A DNA stretch of 64,000 nucleotides from Arenibacter palladensis (GCF_900129275.1 NZ_FQUX01000007.1:124001-188000); one strand, 5' to 3'. Shown: positions 9,784 to 19,315, counted from the first letter of the stretch. Numbers and translations are program-made. The notes: generated by a model not told the origin, from the sequence alone.

Positions 9784-9806
9784 TTAGCTTTATACTATAC
9801 TATTTT
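9784..9806 (-). promoter_or_regulatory. Regulon motif copy 3 (upstream of cytochrome/DUF6797 gene)
   Basis: On the minus strand this reads AAATAGTAT, eight bases, GCTAA: a perfect match to the consensus. It ends 186 bases before the start codon at 9592-9590. Confidence 0.65.
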
Positions 9807-10107
9807 TACAATTTGTAAAAAAACTACATTAAAAAAAATACAATTTCCATCTAAAAAATTGATTGTCAATTGCTTGTAAGTGTTCAGGTTGGCTAAGTAA
9901 ATGTAATGTTATATTGTAATGGCATGTGAACGTGAAGTATAGTAGAATTGGTTTTTGTTGTAGCTACCAATATATGGATGTGTATATGCTTTGCAAAGTT
10001 CTCAATACCATATTATTCTACGCACTAGGGCTGTTACCGAAATTTTGCCTCCTAATTTGTTTTTGTATGCTTACACATGTTCCCGTCCAAGTTTATTTAT
10101 AAAAATT

Positions 10108-10149
10108 AAAATGGTCCTATGGAGTTAATTTCCCCAAGGACCATTTTTT
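10108..10149 (-). terminator. Terminator downstream of the GH95 gene
   Basis: A perfect 11-bp inverted repeat (AAAATGGTCCT / AGGACCATTTT) flanks an 18-base loop, with A/T runs on both sides. It lies 44 bases after the GH95 stop. Confidence 0.75.
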
Positions 10150-10192
10150 CTAGATTAGGACTATTAATTTAAACCAAACTAGTGTAGACTAT

Positions 10193-12655
10193 CTATAGTC
10201 CGGCTACAGTATAGGTTTTTCCTTTCGTAGTTTTAAATTCTACAATTCCGTTCTTAAGTTTTTTTACCTGGATTTGCTGGCCATCAGAAAAAACTTTTAT
10301 TTTTTTGTTGGTTTTTAGATTGCATGGCAACCCTGCTTTAGACAAAATTTCCAAGGATGTTAGTGCTTTGTTCTTCCAGCTAAAATCAAGTTCAAAACCG
10401 CCTCTGGCACAAACGCCATCAAAATGTCCGTCGGCCCATTCCGAGGGAAGAGCCGGCAACAAATCTATATACCCCTCATGCGATTGAAGCAACATCTCCG
10501 TAATTCCTGCAGCTACGCCCAGAGAACCGTCCACTTGAAACTGCCTTGCACATATGGCAAATAATGAAGGGAAACACTGTTCCTTTAGATAACCTTTGAA
10601 GACCTTGTTGGCTCTGTCACCATCTCCCAATCGTGCCCATAGGTTGGTTTTCCATGCTCTGGACCAACCAGAGGCGCCATCACCCCTCAATTCCAGCACT
10701 TTTTTTACAGGTTCTATTAATTCCGGGGTCTTGTTCACCGAAATTACCTTTCCGGGGTATAGACCATATAAGTGGGAGGCATGCCTATGATTTTTTTCCA
10801 TTTGGCCATAATCTTCCGTCCATTCTTGAAGGGTTCCGTCCTTGCCAATTTGTGAGGGTACCAATCGTTTTCTGGCTTCAAGAACTTTTTTTGCAAAATC
10901 AACATCCTTGTTCAGGATTTCTGAGGCGGAGCCATAATAGCTGAACAAATCCTTTAGGACTTGCATATCTATGGTAGATCCTGCGGCAATGGTAGTGAAG
11001 TAGTACATTCCCGTAACTTCATCGTAGAAGTATTTATATCCTTTTCCCTCTGGCGGGTTTTCCGGAGAATTGGAGGGATTGGTTACCAACCAATCCTTAC
11101 CTGGGTATTGAACAAGGAAATCCATGAAAAATTCAACAGAGCCTTTCATCACTGGATAAATTTCTTTTAGATATTCCTGGTCCTGGGTAAAGAGGTAGTG
11201 TTCCCACATATGGGTGGTAAGCCAAGCTCCCCCCACAGTAAAAGTACCCCAAGTTGGTCCGTCCATGGGGGCAGCAACCCTCCAAAGATCGGTGTTCTGG
11301 TGAAATACCCAGCCGCTGGCACCGTAATGTTCTTTGGCAACCTGGGAGCCTTGGTCCGTTAATTCTTTTATCATGGTGGTCAAAGGCTCTGAAAGTTCGG
11401 AGAGGTTCCCTGATTCAACGGCCCAATAGTTCATTTGGATGTTGATGTTGGTGGTGTACTTGGAATCCCAGGCAGGATTCATATCATTGTTCCATATACC
11501 CTGTAAATTGGCCGGTTGTGTCCCGGGCCTGGATGAGGATATTAAGAGGTACCTTCCAAAATTATAACAAAGGGAGGCTAACTGTGGGTCCGGGTTATTT
11601 TGGGCATTGGTCAAACGTTCATCCGTTGGCAATAGAGAGCTTGGGGTAGTAGGCAGTGTTAATGAAACCCTGTCAAAAAAACCCTTATAATCGGTTAAGG
11701 CATCTTCTTTGATTTTGTTGTATGTATTTTGATCCAATTTGGTCAGCATTTCTGCAACTCGTGCCTGTTGGTCGGCACTTACGTCTTTGTAATTCACAAA
11801 ATTTGTGGCGGCCACGAAATACAGGGTTACGGCATCTGCATTTTTTATACTGAGAATAGTGTCGTCCATTTCCATGCTGCCACCATCGGGATAGGCCTTG
11901 ATCTGTGCCTCGTATTTTAGTTTTCCCTCAATACCAAGATAATCGGATGATTTTCCTGTGAGTCTTAATTGTCCGTTTCCAATACCGTCCATTTGAAAGT
12001 AGTCTGTGGCATAGTTGGAGTGGGCGGAATTTCTGACTCCGCGAAGTTCGGCATCAAATGAAATACTAGCAGGTTTGTCGGCTGTAATGCGGATGGCTAT
12101 AGTTTGATCAATGGCAGATGCAAATACCTCCTTGGTGTAGTTTACATTGTTTACCGTGTATGTGTCCTTAACAATACCGGTTTTTAGATCCAATGACCTT
12201 CTGTAGTTTTCAACACTGTCATTTCCGAAAAACAAATGTAAATTGGCCATGGACTGGTATTTCATTTGTTCCACGGGATACCCCATCATGGTACGTCCAA
12301 AGAGCTTATGGGCTTTGATGGGTTCACCGTTAAATATTAGTTGCTGAATCTCAGGCAGATGCTTGTAGCCACCTTTTACAACACTATTGTAGGGGCCTCC
12401 TGTATAATAGGTGTCCTCATTGAACTGTATAATTTCTTCCCCATATTTACCATATACCATAGCGCCCAGGCGTCCATTTCCCACAGGCAGGGCCTCTTCC
12501 CATTTGCTTGCAGGTTGATTGTACCAAAGTGCCGTTGCAGGGTCTAAAGAAGCCTGTTCGATTGTAGGCTGGGGGGCTAGATCTGTATTGGATTGGGCAA
12601 TCATAAAATTCCCGGTAAGGATGAATGCGCAGAGTATTAATTTTTTTAAATCCAT
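10193..12655 (-). CDS. GH95 family glycoside hydrolase (alpha-L-fucosidase-like)
   Basis: This complete 820-residue exported enzyme should hydrolyse terminal alpha-1,2-linked L-fucose, or alpha-L-galactose in some family members, from glycans. A signal peptide ends near NFMIAQ. The N-terminal beta-domain has EALPVGNGRLGAMVYG. The (alpha/alpha)6 barrel carries the Asn pair N403/N405 in TTNINIQMNYW and the acid residue E532 in NSPENPPEG, matching the Asn-Asn-Glu catalytic set known for Bifidobacterium AfcA. The C-terminal beta-domain ends with KTYTVAGL. Its length fits the family (about 780-850). It follows the M60 peptidase gene by 154 bases on the same strand and has no regulon motif of its own, so it may be read from the M60 promoter. 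It is a paralogue of the gene cut at the left edge. The exact linkage is not readable. Confidence 0.93.
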   Translation of the reverse strand: MDLKKLILCAFILTGNFMIAQSNTDLAPQPTIEQASLDPATALWYNQPASKWEEALPVGNGRLGAMVYGKYGEEIIQFNEDTYYTGGPYNSVVKGGYKHLPEIQQLIFNGEPIKAHKLFGRTMMGYPVEQMKYQSMANLHLFFGNDSVENYRRSLDLKTGIVKDTYTVNNVNYTKEVFASAIDQTIAIRITADKPASISFDAELRGVRNSAHSNYATDYFQMDGIGNGQLRLTGKSSDYLGIEGKLKYEAQIKAYPDGGSMEMDDTILSIKNADAVTLYFVAATNFVNYKDVSADQQARVAEMLTKLDQNTYNKIKEDALTDYKGFFDRVSLTLPTTPSSLLPTDERLTNAQNNPDPQLASLCYNFGRYLLISSSRPGTQPANLQGIWNNDMNPAWDSKYTTNINIQMNYWAVESGNLSELSEPLTTMIKELTDQGSQVAKEHYGASGWVFHQNTDLWRVAAPMDGPTWGTFTVGGAWLTTHMWEHYLFTQDQEYLKEIYPVMKGSVEFFMDFLVQYPGKDWLVTNPSNSPENPPEGKGYKYFYDEVTGMYYFTTIAAGSTIDMQVLKDLFSYYGSASEILNKDVDFAKKVLEARKRLVPSQIGKDGTLQEWTEDYGQMEKNHRHASHLYGLYPGKVISVNKTPELIEPVKKVLELRGDGASGWSRAWKTNLWARLGDGDRANKVFKGYLKEQCFPSLFAICARQFQVDGSLGVAAGITEMLLQSHEGYIDLLPALPSEWADGHFDGVCARGGFELDFSWKNKALTSLEILSKAGLPCNLKTNKKIKVFSDGQQIQVKKLKNGIVEFKTTKGKTYTVAGL

Positions 12656-12809
12656 AGTATGTACTTGTTAATTAACGCTGTTAGATTTTGTTCAACCACT
12701 AGTTTTTTTAATGTGATATATGTTCCAGGCCCTTGCCGGCCAATCAATTTGTAGGCTACATTCCGATAGTAGAAAGCAAGGGCCGGTACGACCCTTGTTT
12801 TATACTGTT

Positions 12810-15359
12810 CTATAGGTTGTTTCCTTGTTTAAAATAGAATTTTACATCACTGATATTGTTCCAGTCATCGGTTTCATTTCCACGTCCAATAATCTTAACA
12901 TAACGGGCTTTTCTAGAAATGGAATAGGTGTCATATGTAGTTCTAGTTTTGGTACTGGACAAGCCTTGTTTTACAACCATAAAGGTTTGATTGTCCCAGG
13001 AAACCTCTAAGTCAAAATAATTTAATTTTGTCTGCCCATTTTTAAAGTTGATCTCAAAATCACATAGATCATAAACTTCTCCTAAATCGTAAAGTAGGTA
13101 TTCTCCATCACCTTTGGGCGCCCATGTAGTAGCAGGGTTATCATCTAAAGTGTTTTCTGGGCCTGTTGTGGAACTGGATTTCACTGAGAGCGGGGTGACT
13201 TCAGAACAGGAGGTATTGTCTACTTCCGGTCTTCCATCAGGGAAGTATAGATCCAAAATATTTTGTATTTGATTTACGGCTGCCTGTCCTTCTGCTGCAT
13301 CGTAATCATTCCACCATTTCTTTAGGAAGCCCGGGTAATAACTTTGCGAAACATGATCGTAATAGGAGCTTTTTTGAATTTTAGATTCAGAAAAGTCTTC
13401 CAATCCAAAATTCCTAAAGGTGGTGTTGTCCATAGGAACGATGGTTTTGTAATATGATAACTGATCGTAAATTGCAGTGGATTTTTTTAATTTATTGTTT
13501 TGTATTTCGGCTTCCAAGTTTTTGGAATCAATTGGATGAATACCCCAAAAATGAATAAGCGGTCGCAAATCATAGCCAGCAGCTTGGGACATTCTTAAGA
13601 TCCTGTCATCTGTAGGAATCTCGTTAACGCGGTTGGGGAAGGAATAATTTATTTCTCCCCTGTCCCACATTTTACTTGTATTTGCATAAAAATCCTCAAT
13701 AGCTTCCCAGTTAAAAAGTCGCACTAAATCTGCATATTTTGCGTGCCCTCTTGGTTGGTATGAGAACTCTTGACGGTATTCACGAGTTTGGGAACTCATG
13801 GGGTTGCCTGTCCTGAAATTTTCAGTTATCATCCAACTAATGGCTGCTTCTTCAATTGAATGCGATATTCCGTAGCCATTAAATGATTCTTCAAAAGCCT
13901 TGTTCAATTCTACTCCAAATTTTTTGTTGTGAACTGCTACCCAAAGGAAATTGATCATAGATTCAATTTCACCCTTAAATTTATAGATTTTTTCTGCGTG
14001 ACCTTGTTCGTGGAACAATACATTGGTTAGATATCTTCTTTCATTTCTAGGGCCATCTGTTAAATAACTACTATGATACCCTTTATAATCGGTGTAAGGA
14101 TCATAATCAACATTTGATTGTGGATATCCGGGGAAGTTGGCTTTTCCTCTTTTTATGACGTCCACTTGCATGTAGATGACTGTCTTGGATCTTAGAAGTG
14201 GCCGACCTAGAAGTGTTGAAATAGCATCCATAGCCATATCCCAATCATCCATAGTTGTTTCAATGCCATCAAAAGCATAAATCCATGATGTTGGCACCTG
14301 CATCATCACTTTGTCAGTTTCAATATCTGTCCATGGAGCAGCACGTAATCGCTCAACATTTAGCCAATCGCTCAAACTGGTCTTATTGGCTACAGTTCTA
14401 GCATAATATGGAGAACGAACCACATTTTGTAAGGTAATATTAAGGATGCCCAAATCGTTTTGATACGGTACATTAATATATACACCACCTCCCAACGGAT
14501 TGGCAATGGTGGTTGTATTGCTGTTTATTTCGTATTTTGTTGTTACCCGATCCATTCTTTTAATGGTAGGTTTTTTTGTAAGATCCCAAGTATGGGCACC
14601 TACCAATATGGTGGCCCCAATACCAACCAAAGACGATGGAACGGTTACTTTTGCAATACTTCCCGGTGCCAAATAACAACCCGTGGGTCTCCTTGCATCT
14701 TCGGTTTCATAATTGGCCGGTGTACCAGGTTTACGTACATGGGTTCCATTAATTTTAATGGTGAAACTTTGAGAGGCATCAGCCGGTTGTACAACCGATC
14801 CCGGAAAATAAGAGGAAGTTTTAAATAACCTATTGTTAAATAATTTTGGATATGCGGCAAGGTTAGCTTCGGTGTACGAGTAATCAATAACAGATTGCAT
14901 AATTACGAGCATTAAATTCTCTAATTCGTAACCCGATGCCTTTCTGTCAAAGCCTCCTTTAGTTCTATTTTCTGTGGTAAATAAACCTCCAAATTTGGAT
15001 TCATACTGGGCAATTGCTTCCAGCCCCAATTTGATGACCTTAAAATTATCGGCAAATAAACTACTGTCCTTGGCAATAGCACTGCTTAACGCCTCCAAAT
15101 CTGCTGCCGATAATGTAGTTTTACCTAAAAGATGTTTTTTAACTTTTTTAAGTTCACCCAATAAATGAACACCTTTAGAGGTGTCGTCATTAAATCCTGC
15201 CAATTTCCAATTTTCGTGATAATCCACTTCGTTTTTAGGTCCGAATGTGTTTAAAGAACCGCTTGGCAATTCGGAAAATGAGCTGTGCGCAAAAATTGAT
15301 GTTGTTACTACAAATAATGGTATCGTTAAAAACTGTTTGAGCCTTAGGCTGTTTTGCAT
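12810..15359 (-). CDS. M60 family (enhancin-like) zinc metallopeptidase with C-terminal F5/8-type C domain
   Basis: An 849-residue exported endopeptidase. After a signal peptide (about residues 1-24) and an alpha-helical N-terminal region comes the M60 catalytic domain. The zinc motif is HEQGH at 450-454, and the third ligand is probably E464, giving the HExxH-x(8-28)-E pattern of the family. The final 140 residues (DNTSCSEVTPLSVKSSS to the end) form a discoidin/F5/8-type C carbohydrate-binding-like domain. M60 enzymes from gut and pathogenic bacteria cleave mucin-type O-glycoproteins, recognising peptide plus glycan. The flanking GH95 gene, sulfatases, exopeptidases and SusCD pairs fit attack on a glycosylated protein. 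A regulon motif lies 131 bases upstream. The family is secure; the native substrate is inferred. Confidence 0.9.
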   Translation of the reverse strand: MQNSLRLKQFLTIPLFVVTTSIFAHSSFSELPSGSLNTFGPKNEVDYHENWKLAGFNDDTSKGVHLLGELKKVKKHLLGKTTLSAADLEALSSAIAKDSSLFADNFKVIKLGLEAIAQYESKFGGLFTTENRTKGGFDRKASGYELENLMLVIMQSVIDYSYTEANLAAYPKLFNNRLFKTSSYFPGSVVQPADASQSFTIKINGTHVRKPGTPANYETEDARRPTGCYLAPGSIAKVTVPSSLVGIGATILVGAHTWDLTKKPTIKRMDRVTTKYEINSNTTTIANPLGGGVYINVPYQNDLGILNITLQNVVRSPYYARTVANKTSLSDWLNVERLRAAPWTDIETDKVMMQVPTSWIYAFDGIETTMDDWDMAMDAISTLLGRPLLRSKTVIYMQVDVIKRGKANFPGYPQSNVDYDPYTDYKGYHSSYLTDGPRNERRYLTNVLFHEQGHAEKIYKFKGEIESMINFLWVAVHNKKFGVELNKAFEESFNGYGISHSIEEAAISWMITENFRTGNPMSSQTREYRQEFSYQPRGHAKYADLVRLFNWEAIEDFYANTSKMWDRGEINYSFPNRVNEIPTDDRILRMSQAAGYDLRPLIHFWGIHPIDSKNLEAEIQNNKLKKSTAIYDQLSYYKTIVPMDNTTFRNFGLEDFSESKIQKSSYYDHVSQSYYPGFLKKWWNDYDAAEGQAAVNQIQNILDLYFPDGRPEVDNTSCSEVTPLSVKSSSTTGPENTLDDNPATTWAPKGDGEYLLYDLGEVYDLCDFEINFKNGQTKLNYFDLEVSWDNQTFMVVKQGLSSTKTRTTYDTYSISRKARYVKIIGRGNETDDWNNISDVKFYFKQGNNL

Positions 15360-15657
15360 AATAAAGATTTATTTAAACTGTGATTTAAGAAGTTTACGAT
15401 TGTTTTTTAAGGAGCTTCCCTTCTAAAAAAATCTTGATGTATTTTAAGCACAATATTATAATTATAAGACAAAAAACAAGCATAACTTCTTGGCACAACA
15501 CTATACTATTTCAATAAAATATAATATTGGAAGGTTGCCATTTTCATTTAATAAGTATATCTACAACGATTTCAGTGAAATTCCATATTATCTTTTTGAT
15601 TTTTGTGTTTAAACCAAAGTAGGAAATGTATCCTTAGTTATTTGGGCTTTTAAATTA
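15360..15657. other. Intergenic region upstream of M60 gene
   Basis: This spacer of about 300 bases holds regulon motif copy 4 and the 3' end of the M1 aminopeptidase transcript. I see no clear terminator or coding frame. Confidence 0.5.
15490..15512 (-). promoter_or_regulatory. Regulon motif copy 4 (upstream of M60 peptidase)
   Basis: On the minus strand this reads AAATAGTAT, eight bases, GCCAA, one mismatch in the second half. It ends 131 bases before the M60 start codon. Confidence 0.6.
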
Positions 15658-17322
15658 TCAATTCTTACGGGTAAAATCCCATTGGGCCAATAATTTTGTT
15701 TCGGGATCCAATAGTATATTACTCGGTTCGGATTCGCAGGGAATGGACACTTTTATCTTGCGCTTGCTTAATTGTATGATTTCCTTGTTTATAGTGTTGT
15801 TATCCTGAGTTAGTATAGCCAATTCCAATGGCATATCAAAGGTGAATTTTTCGGGCTGGGTTTGGGTCAATTCAATATCGATGAGTTTATTTTTTGAATC
15901 ATAACTCCATGTGCCTTTTAGGTGAATGTTGCCTCCTTGGAAAAGCCATTGGTTAAATAATGGGTTAAGATCCTTGCCCGATGCACTTTCCAAAGCCATC
16001 CGAAGGTCCATTGTTGTTGCATTTCCGTTATAGTATCTTTGATAGTAATCCCTTATTCCTTGTTGAAAGGCTTCTTCCCCAACATAATTGCAGATCATAT
16101 GGGTAATCCATGCGCCCTTTTGATAGGTAAGTCCTGAAGAAACGTTTTTCATATCCGATAAGTTATCATGCACTATGCGGTAATCTTCATTGTTATGGGA
16201 TAATTTGAAGACGGTAGCCCTAGCTTTTTTTAGTTCCTCTTTAAAAGCATCCTCACCATAGGCATGTTTGATGAACCGCATGGTGAAATAGGTGGTAAGC
16301 CCTTCGCTCAACCATACATCGTCCCAATCGTATTCGGTAACGGCATTGCCGAACCATTGATGGGCTATTTCATGGATCACGACATTTCTCCATCTAATAC
16401 TTCTATTTCCATCAACCGATTTATCCCCATAAAATATTGCGGATGCAGCTTCCATTCCTCCACCAACGCTATTGGATTGAATATTGGCCAATTTCTCATA
16501 GGCAAAAGGCCCTACATAACTACTAAAAAATTCGAGCGCTTGTTTTGTAGGTATGGCAAAATCATAGAAACCATTCACTCGATCTTGTTTGTATACCCAG
16601 GTTTGAATGGATTTTCCGTTAAAGGTGTCCACGTATTGAACGGCAAATTCGGCAACACCCAGGGCGTATAGCCAGCAGGCAATGGGGACAGATTGCTTCC
16701 AATGGGTCAATCGCTGCCCATTGGCTAAAATACTTTCTTCCACTTTTAGGCCGTTGGAAACTACTTGGTACTTTAAAGGGGCTGTAACGATAAATTCACA
16801 GCTGGCCTTGTCATAGGGATGGTCTACCGTAGGCAGCCAGTTTCTAGCCTTGTTGGGCCAGTTGTCACTAAAAAATGTTCGGTCCCCATATTTGTTGGGA
16901 CCTATCTTTAAACCTTCATTTGGGATGCCTTCATATTCTATGGTGATACTGAGCTCTTCATTTGCCATGATATTTGGCAAGTCTATTAAAAGTACATCTG
17001 AATCATGGCTATACAGCAGGGCTTTGCCCTGTGATAAGATCTGTTTCACCAACATGCCCTTGTTGGCCAATTTATCACTCTTATTGATCAGGTCCAGACG
17101 CAAAGTTTTAATGCCGTTCGTTTTAAATTTGACCAGCAGGGTCGCGGTTGCCTTTATTAAATCGGTCTCATCGGTTAAGGTGATGTCAAAGGTGTAGTGA
17201 ACTATATCTATATTGGGGTTTTTGGGATAATTATCTGCAAAGGAGACACATGTTGCTGCCAGAAAGCTAATAAGCATTAGGTTTCTTAGAATATTTCTTT
17301 TCCTATATTTCATTTTTGTCAT
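15658..17322 (-). CDS. M1 family (gluzincin) aminopeptidase
   Basis: An exported zinc aminopeptidase that removes N-terminal residues from peptides. The zinc site is HEIAH at residues 317-321 with the third ligand E340 (WLSEGL), in the exact HExxH-x18-E spacing. The substrate-anchoring GxMEN motif appears as GGMEA, with the Asn replaced, which is unusual. At 554 residues it has the N-terminal beta saddle and thermolysin-like domain but lacks the long C-terminal helical domain. I start it at the ATG at 17322 (MTKMKYRKRN), just before a clean signal peptide ending CVSFA. The frame is open to 17418, but those residues are sulfatase pseudogene remnant, not part of this protein. No regulon motif is directly upstream; it may be read through from susC2-susD2. 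Confidence 0.88.
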   Translation of the reverse strand: MTKMKYRKRNILRNLMLISFLAATCVSFADNYPKNPNIDIVHYTFDITLTDETDLIKATATLLVKFKTNGIKTLRLDLINKSDKLANKGMLVKQILSQGKALLYSHDSDVLLIDLPNIMANEELSITIEYEGIPNEGLKIGPNKYGDRTFFSDNWPNKARNWLPTVDHPYDKASCEFIVTAPLKYQVVSNGLKVEESILANGQRLTHWKQSVPIACWLYALGVAEFAVQYVDTFNGKSIQTWVYKQDRVNGFYDFAIPTKQALEFFSSYVGPFAYEKLANIQSNSVGGGMEAASAIFYGDKSVDGNRSIRWRNVVIHEIAHQWFGNAVTEYDWDDVWLSEGLTTYFTMRFIKHAYGEDAFKEELKKARATVFKLSHNNEDYRIVHDNLSDMKNVSSGLTYQKGAWITHMICNYVGEEAFQQGIRDYYQRYYNGNATTMDLRMALESASGKDLNPLFNQWLFQGGNIHLKGTWSYDSKNKLIDIELTQTQPEKFTFDMPLELAILTQDNNTINKEIIQLSKRKIKVSIPCESEPSNILLDPETKLLAQWDFTRKN

Positions 17323-17324
17323 TG

Positions 17325-17663
17325 TTTTTTTAGGCCCAGGAACAACTAGAGTTTTGGAGCTCTCATATTCACTTATCAAATTGTATATTTTCCCTAGGAG
17401 GTTCTTTAAATTGATCATATTTTCAAATTCTGGTTTATGCTTTTATAATCTACATCATTCTCCTCCCAAGTCTATTGGTTTTGCCCATATATTCTTAAAA
17501 ATTTCCAATCGCCCATTCTTATACCTTTGCTAAAAGGAGTGTCCCTGCCAGTAAACTGGCTTTCAGGAAAAAGTTCATTTCTCCATTCCTTTTCTTCGCC
17601 ATTTGCAATCAATATGATTGGTTCAATAGAAAACAGTATAGGTATAAATTTATTAAACTTCAT
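17325..17663 (-). pseudogene. Decayed sulfatase remnant
   Basis: On the minus strand the ATG at 17663 opens a 63-codon frame. A signal-peptide-like start (MKFNKFIPILFSI) is joined directly to sequence typical of the C-terminal end of a sulfatase (GIRMGDWKFLRIYG), then a stop at 17472. After several stops in other frames, a different frame resumes near 17436 with HKPEFENMINLKN and IYNLISEYESSK, the usual sulfatase tail (in intact enzymes ELYNLKNDPGE-NNLI). The whole catalytic domain, including the formylglycine motif, is missing. I read this as a sulfatase gene that lost its middle and then frameshifted. It sits between susD2 and the M1 gene, where a functional sulfatase would fit the locus. 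Confidence 0.6.
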
Positions 17664-17726
17664 TATTAGGGATTTTGTAATCTGATATATTTTTTAAGCA
17701 CCGTAAAGGATTATCCGTTAAATTAA

Positions 17727-17763
17727 AAAGAGTAGCACAGAAATAAATCTGTTGCTACTCTTT
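17727..17763 (-). terminator. Terminator downstream of susD2
   Basis: An inverted repeat of about 14 bp with one bulged base (AAAGAGTAGCACAG / CTGTTGCTACTCTTT) lies 100 bases after the susD2 stop and is followed on the minus strand by a T-rich tract. The stem shares GAGTAGCA with the hairpin at 858-888. Confidence 0.65.
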
Positions 17764-17863
17764 GTCAACTCAATTCTTTGAAAAACTCAATTCAATTCAA
17801 CTTGTATAATTCATTTTTATATGGTTGCAATGTTAACTCAACATTGTTTATCCGGGGTTATGT

Positions 17864-19315
17864 TTAATCAACATCCCACCAAACTCCGGCGCCAAATTTT
17901 TCATCTATGATTCCTGGTTGTGCACTAATGGCTGCATTGAATCCGTCTGGATTGGATATGGCTTCACTATGTGGATAGGGTTTTCTAACAATAGTACCAT
18001 TTCCTGGATACAAGGTTTCCACAGGTTCTGTAGTGGCTACATAAACCGGGTAGCCTGTACGGCGTACTTCTGCCCAACCTTGGTTACCGTCAGGATACAA
18101 AGCGCACCATTTTTGTTCCCCTATCAATTCCCGCTGATCTACACCTCCGTTGAAATCAACCAATGGCTCTGAAAGATAGCTTCCTAAGTCCAAGCCATAC
18201 TCTTCGAAACTGGCGGCAATAGCGGCTTCATAGGCTTCCTCTGCTGTCATTCCAACATTCCAGCCATTTAAGGCGGCTTCAGCGAGTATAAAAAGTACTT
18301 CCGAATATCTCATAATTCTAGTTGGCGAATCGGCAGAACGAAATTCTTCAACTCCCATGATGGAGAGATCTGGAGTATTCTGCCCAAGAGTACCAAGTGG
18401 AAGTCCTATATATTCTCCGCTAGTGGCAGCTGGCTCAGCATAAACGGCAAGTCTGCCTAAATCGTTTCTTGTTTTTAGAAAATCTACCATATAGGCCGAG
18501 GTTACATTCTCTTGTTTGGCAGCTTGGGTTGGATCCATATAGTAAGGACTACGGTAGGTGGCATCCTCAGGTAACCAATATTTGAAGGCAGCACTGTCGT
18601 TGGAATCTATAATAGGGTAAGTGCTGGGGTTGGCCATAATTTCCTCGATACCACTTTTGGCAGTGGAAGGATCTATCAAGGACATTCGCATATATACACG
18701 TAATAATAGGGAGTTGGTGAATTTCTTCCACATGGTCATGTCTCCATCAAAAATTACATCTGCGGTACCCATACTTTCAGAGGTATCTATCATGGCGTTG
18801 GAAGCCTTTAATTGTGCAATAATATCCATATATATGCTCTGTTGGGAATCATATTTAGGGTATATATTAGGACTTTCGCTATCATCTGCCATAAGGGCTT
18901 CGGAATAGGGTATATCACCATACCAATCTGTCATATTCTGAAAAGCATAGGCTTTCAGTACTTGTGCTACGGCAACCGCATTGTCATCCCCGGCCTCTTG
19001 AGCCAAATTAAGGGCTACCTGTAAATTTTTAAGATGACCACTATAAACGTTAAAATTGGTACCGGCACCGGTTTGCTCATAACGGTCGTTTTGGACGTAT
19101 ACATCGCGAACATTATATCTGGCCCAACTTACCTCAAAGTTCAGTATTGGATTGTACGCTTTTACGATGCTGATTTCGGCATCGGTAATCAAGGTTTTAT
19201 AAGGAACCGATGTCAAATCATTTGGGCTGGTGTTCATTTCTTCAAAATCCTCTGTACAGCCATAGATCAAGGCACTTAGAATAATTGCTGATAATAATTT
19301 TATATGTATGTTCAT
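17864..19315 (-). CDS. SusD/RagB-family outer-membrane lipoprotein (pair 2)
   Basis: A 483-residue ligand-capture lipoprotein of the same SusD_2-like branch as the first pair. The lipobox is ALIYGC, with Cys20 probably lipidated, followed by TEDFEEMNTSPND. Conserved features include TDWYGDIPYSEAL, SEVLFILAEAALNGW and WAEVRRTGYPVY. It lies 41 bases behind susC2 in one operon and is followed by the terminator at 17727-17763. It is clearly a divergent paralogue of the SusD at 1527-3005, so the two pairs probably bind different parts of the same substrate or products of different length. Ligand type cannot be read from the sequence. Confidence 0.95.
   Translation of the reverse strand: MNIHIKLLSAIILSALIYGCTEDFEEMNTSPNDLTSVPYKTLITDAEISIVKAYNPILNFEVSWARYNVRDVYVQNDRYEQTGAGTNFNVYSGHLKNLQVALNLAQEAGDDNAVAVAQVLKAYAFQNMTDWYGDIPYSEALMADDSESPNIYPKYDSQQSIYMDIIAQLKASNAMIDTSESMGTADVIFDGDMTMWKKFTNSLLLRVYMRMSLIDPSTAKSGIEEIMANPSTYPIIDSNDSAAFKYWLPEDATYRSPYYMDPTQAAKQENVTSAYMVDFLKTRNDLGRLAVYAEPAATSGEYIGLPLGTLGQNTPDLSIMGVEEFRSADSPTRIMRYSEVLFILAEAALNGWNVGMTAEEAYEAAIAASFEEYGLDLGSYLSEPLVDFNGGVDQRELIGEQKWCALYPDGNQGWAEVRRTGYPVYVATTEPVETLYPGNGTIVRKPYPHSEAISNPDGFNAAISAQPGIIDEKFGAGVWWDVD

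Larger units (their letters stand above)
9593..10192. other. Intergenic region with regulon motif and terminator
   Basis: The 600-base spacer contains regulon motif copy 3 (9784-9806) serving the cytochrome gene, and the terminator of the GH95 gene (10108-10149). The remainder is AT-rich, without a coding frame I would defend. Confidence 0.6.

Noticed and set aside
12777-12797. Hairpin CAAGGG/CCCTTG between M60 and GH95 as a terminator
   Set aside because: Only a 6-bp stem with no T-run on the transcribed side; it is unlikely to separate the two genes fully.
17323-17418. A longer start for the M1 aminopeptidase at 17418
   Set aside because: The added residues resemble a sulfatase tail and would place a signal peptide in the middle of the protein; the ATG at 17322 or 17313 is better.
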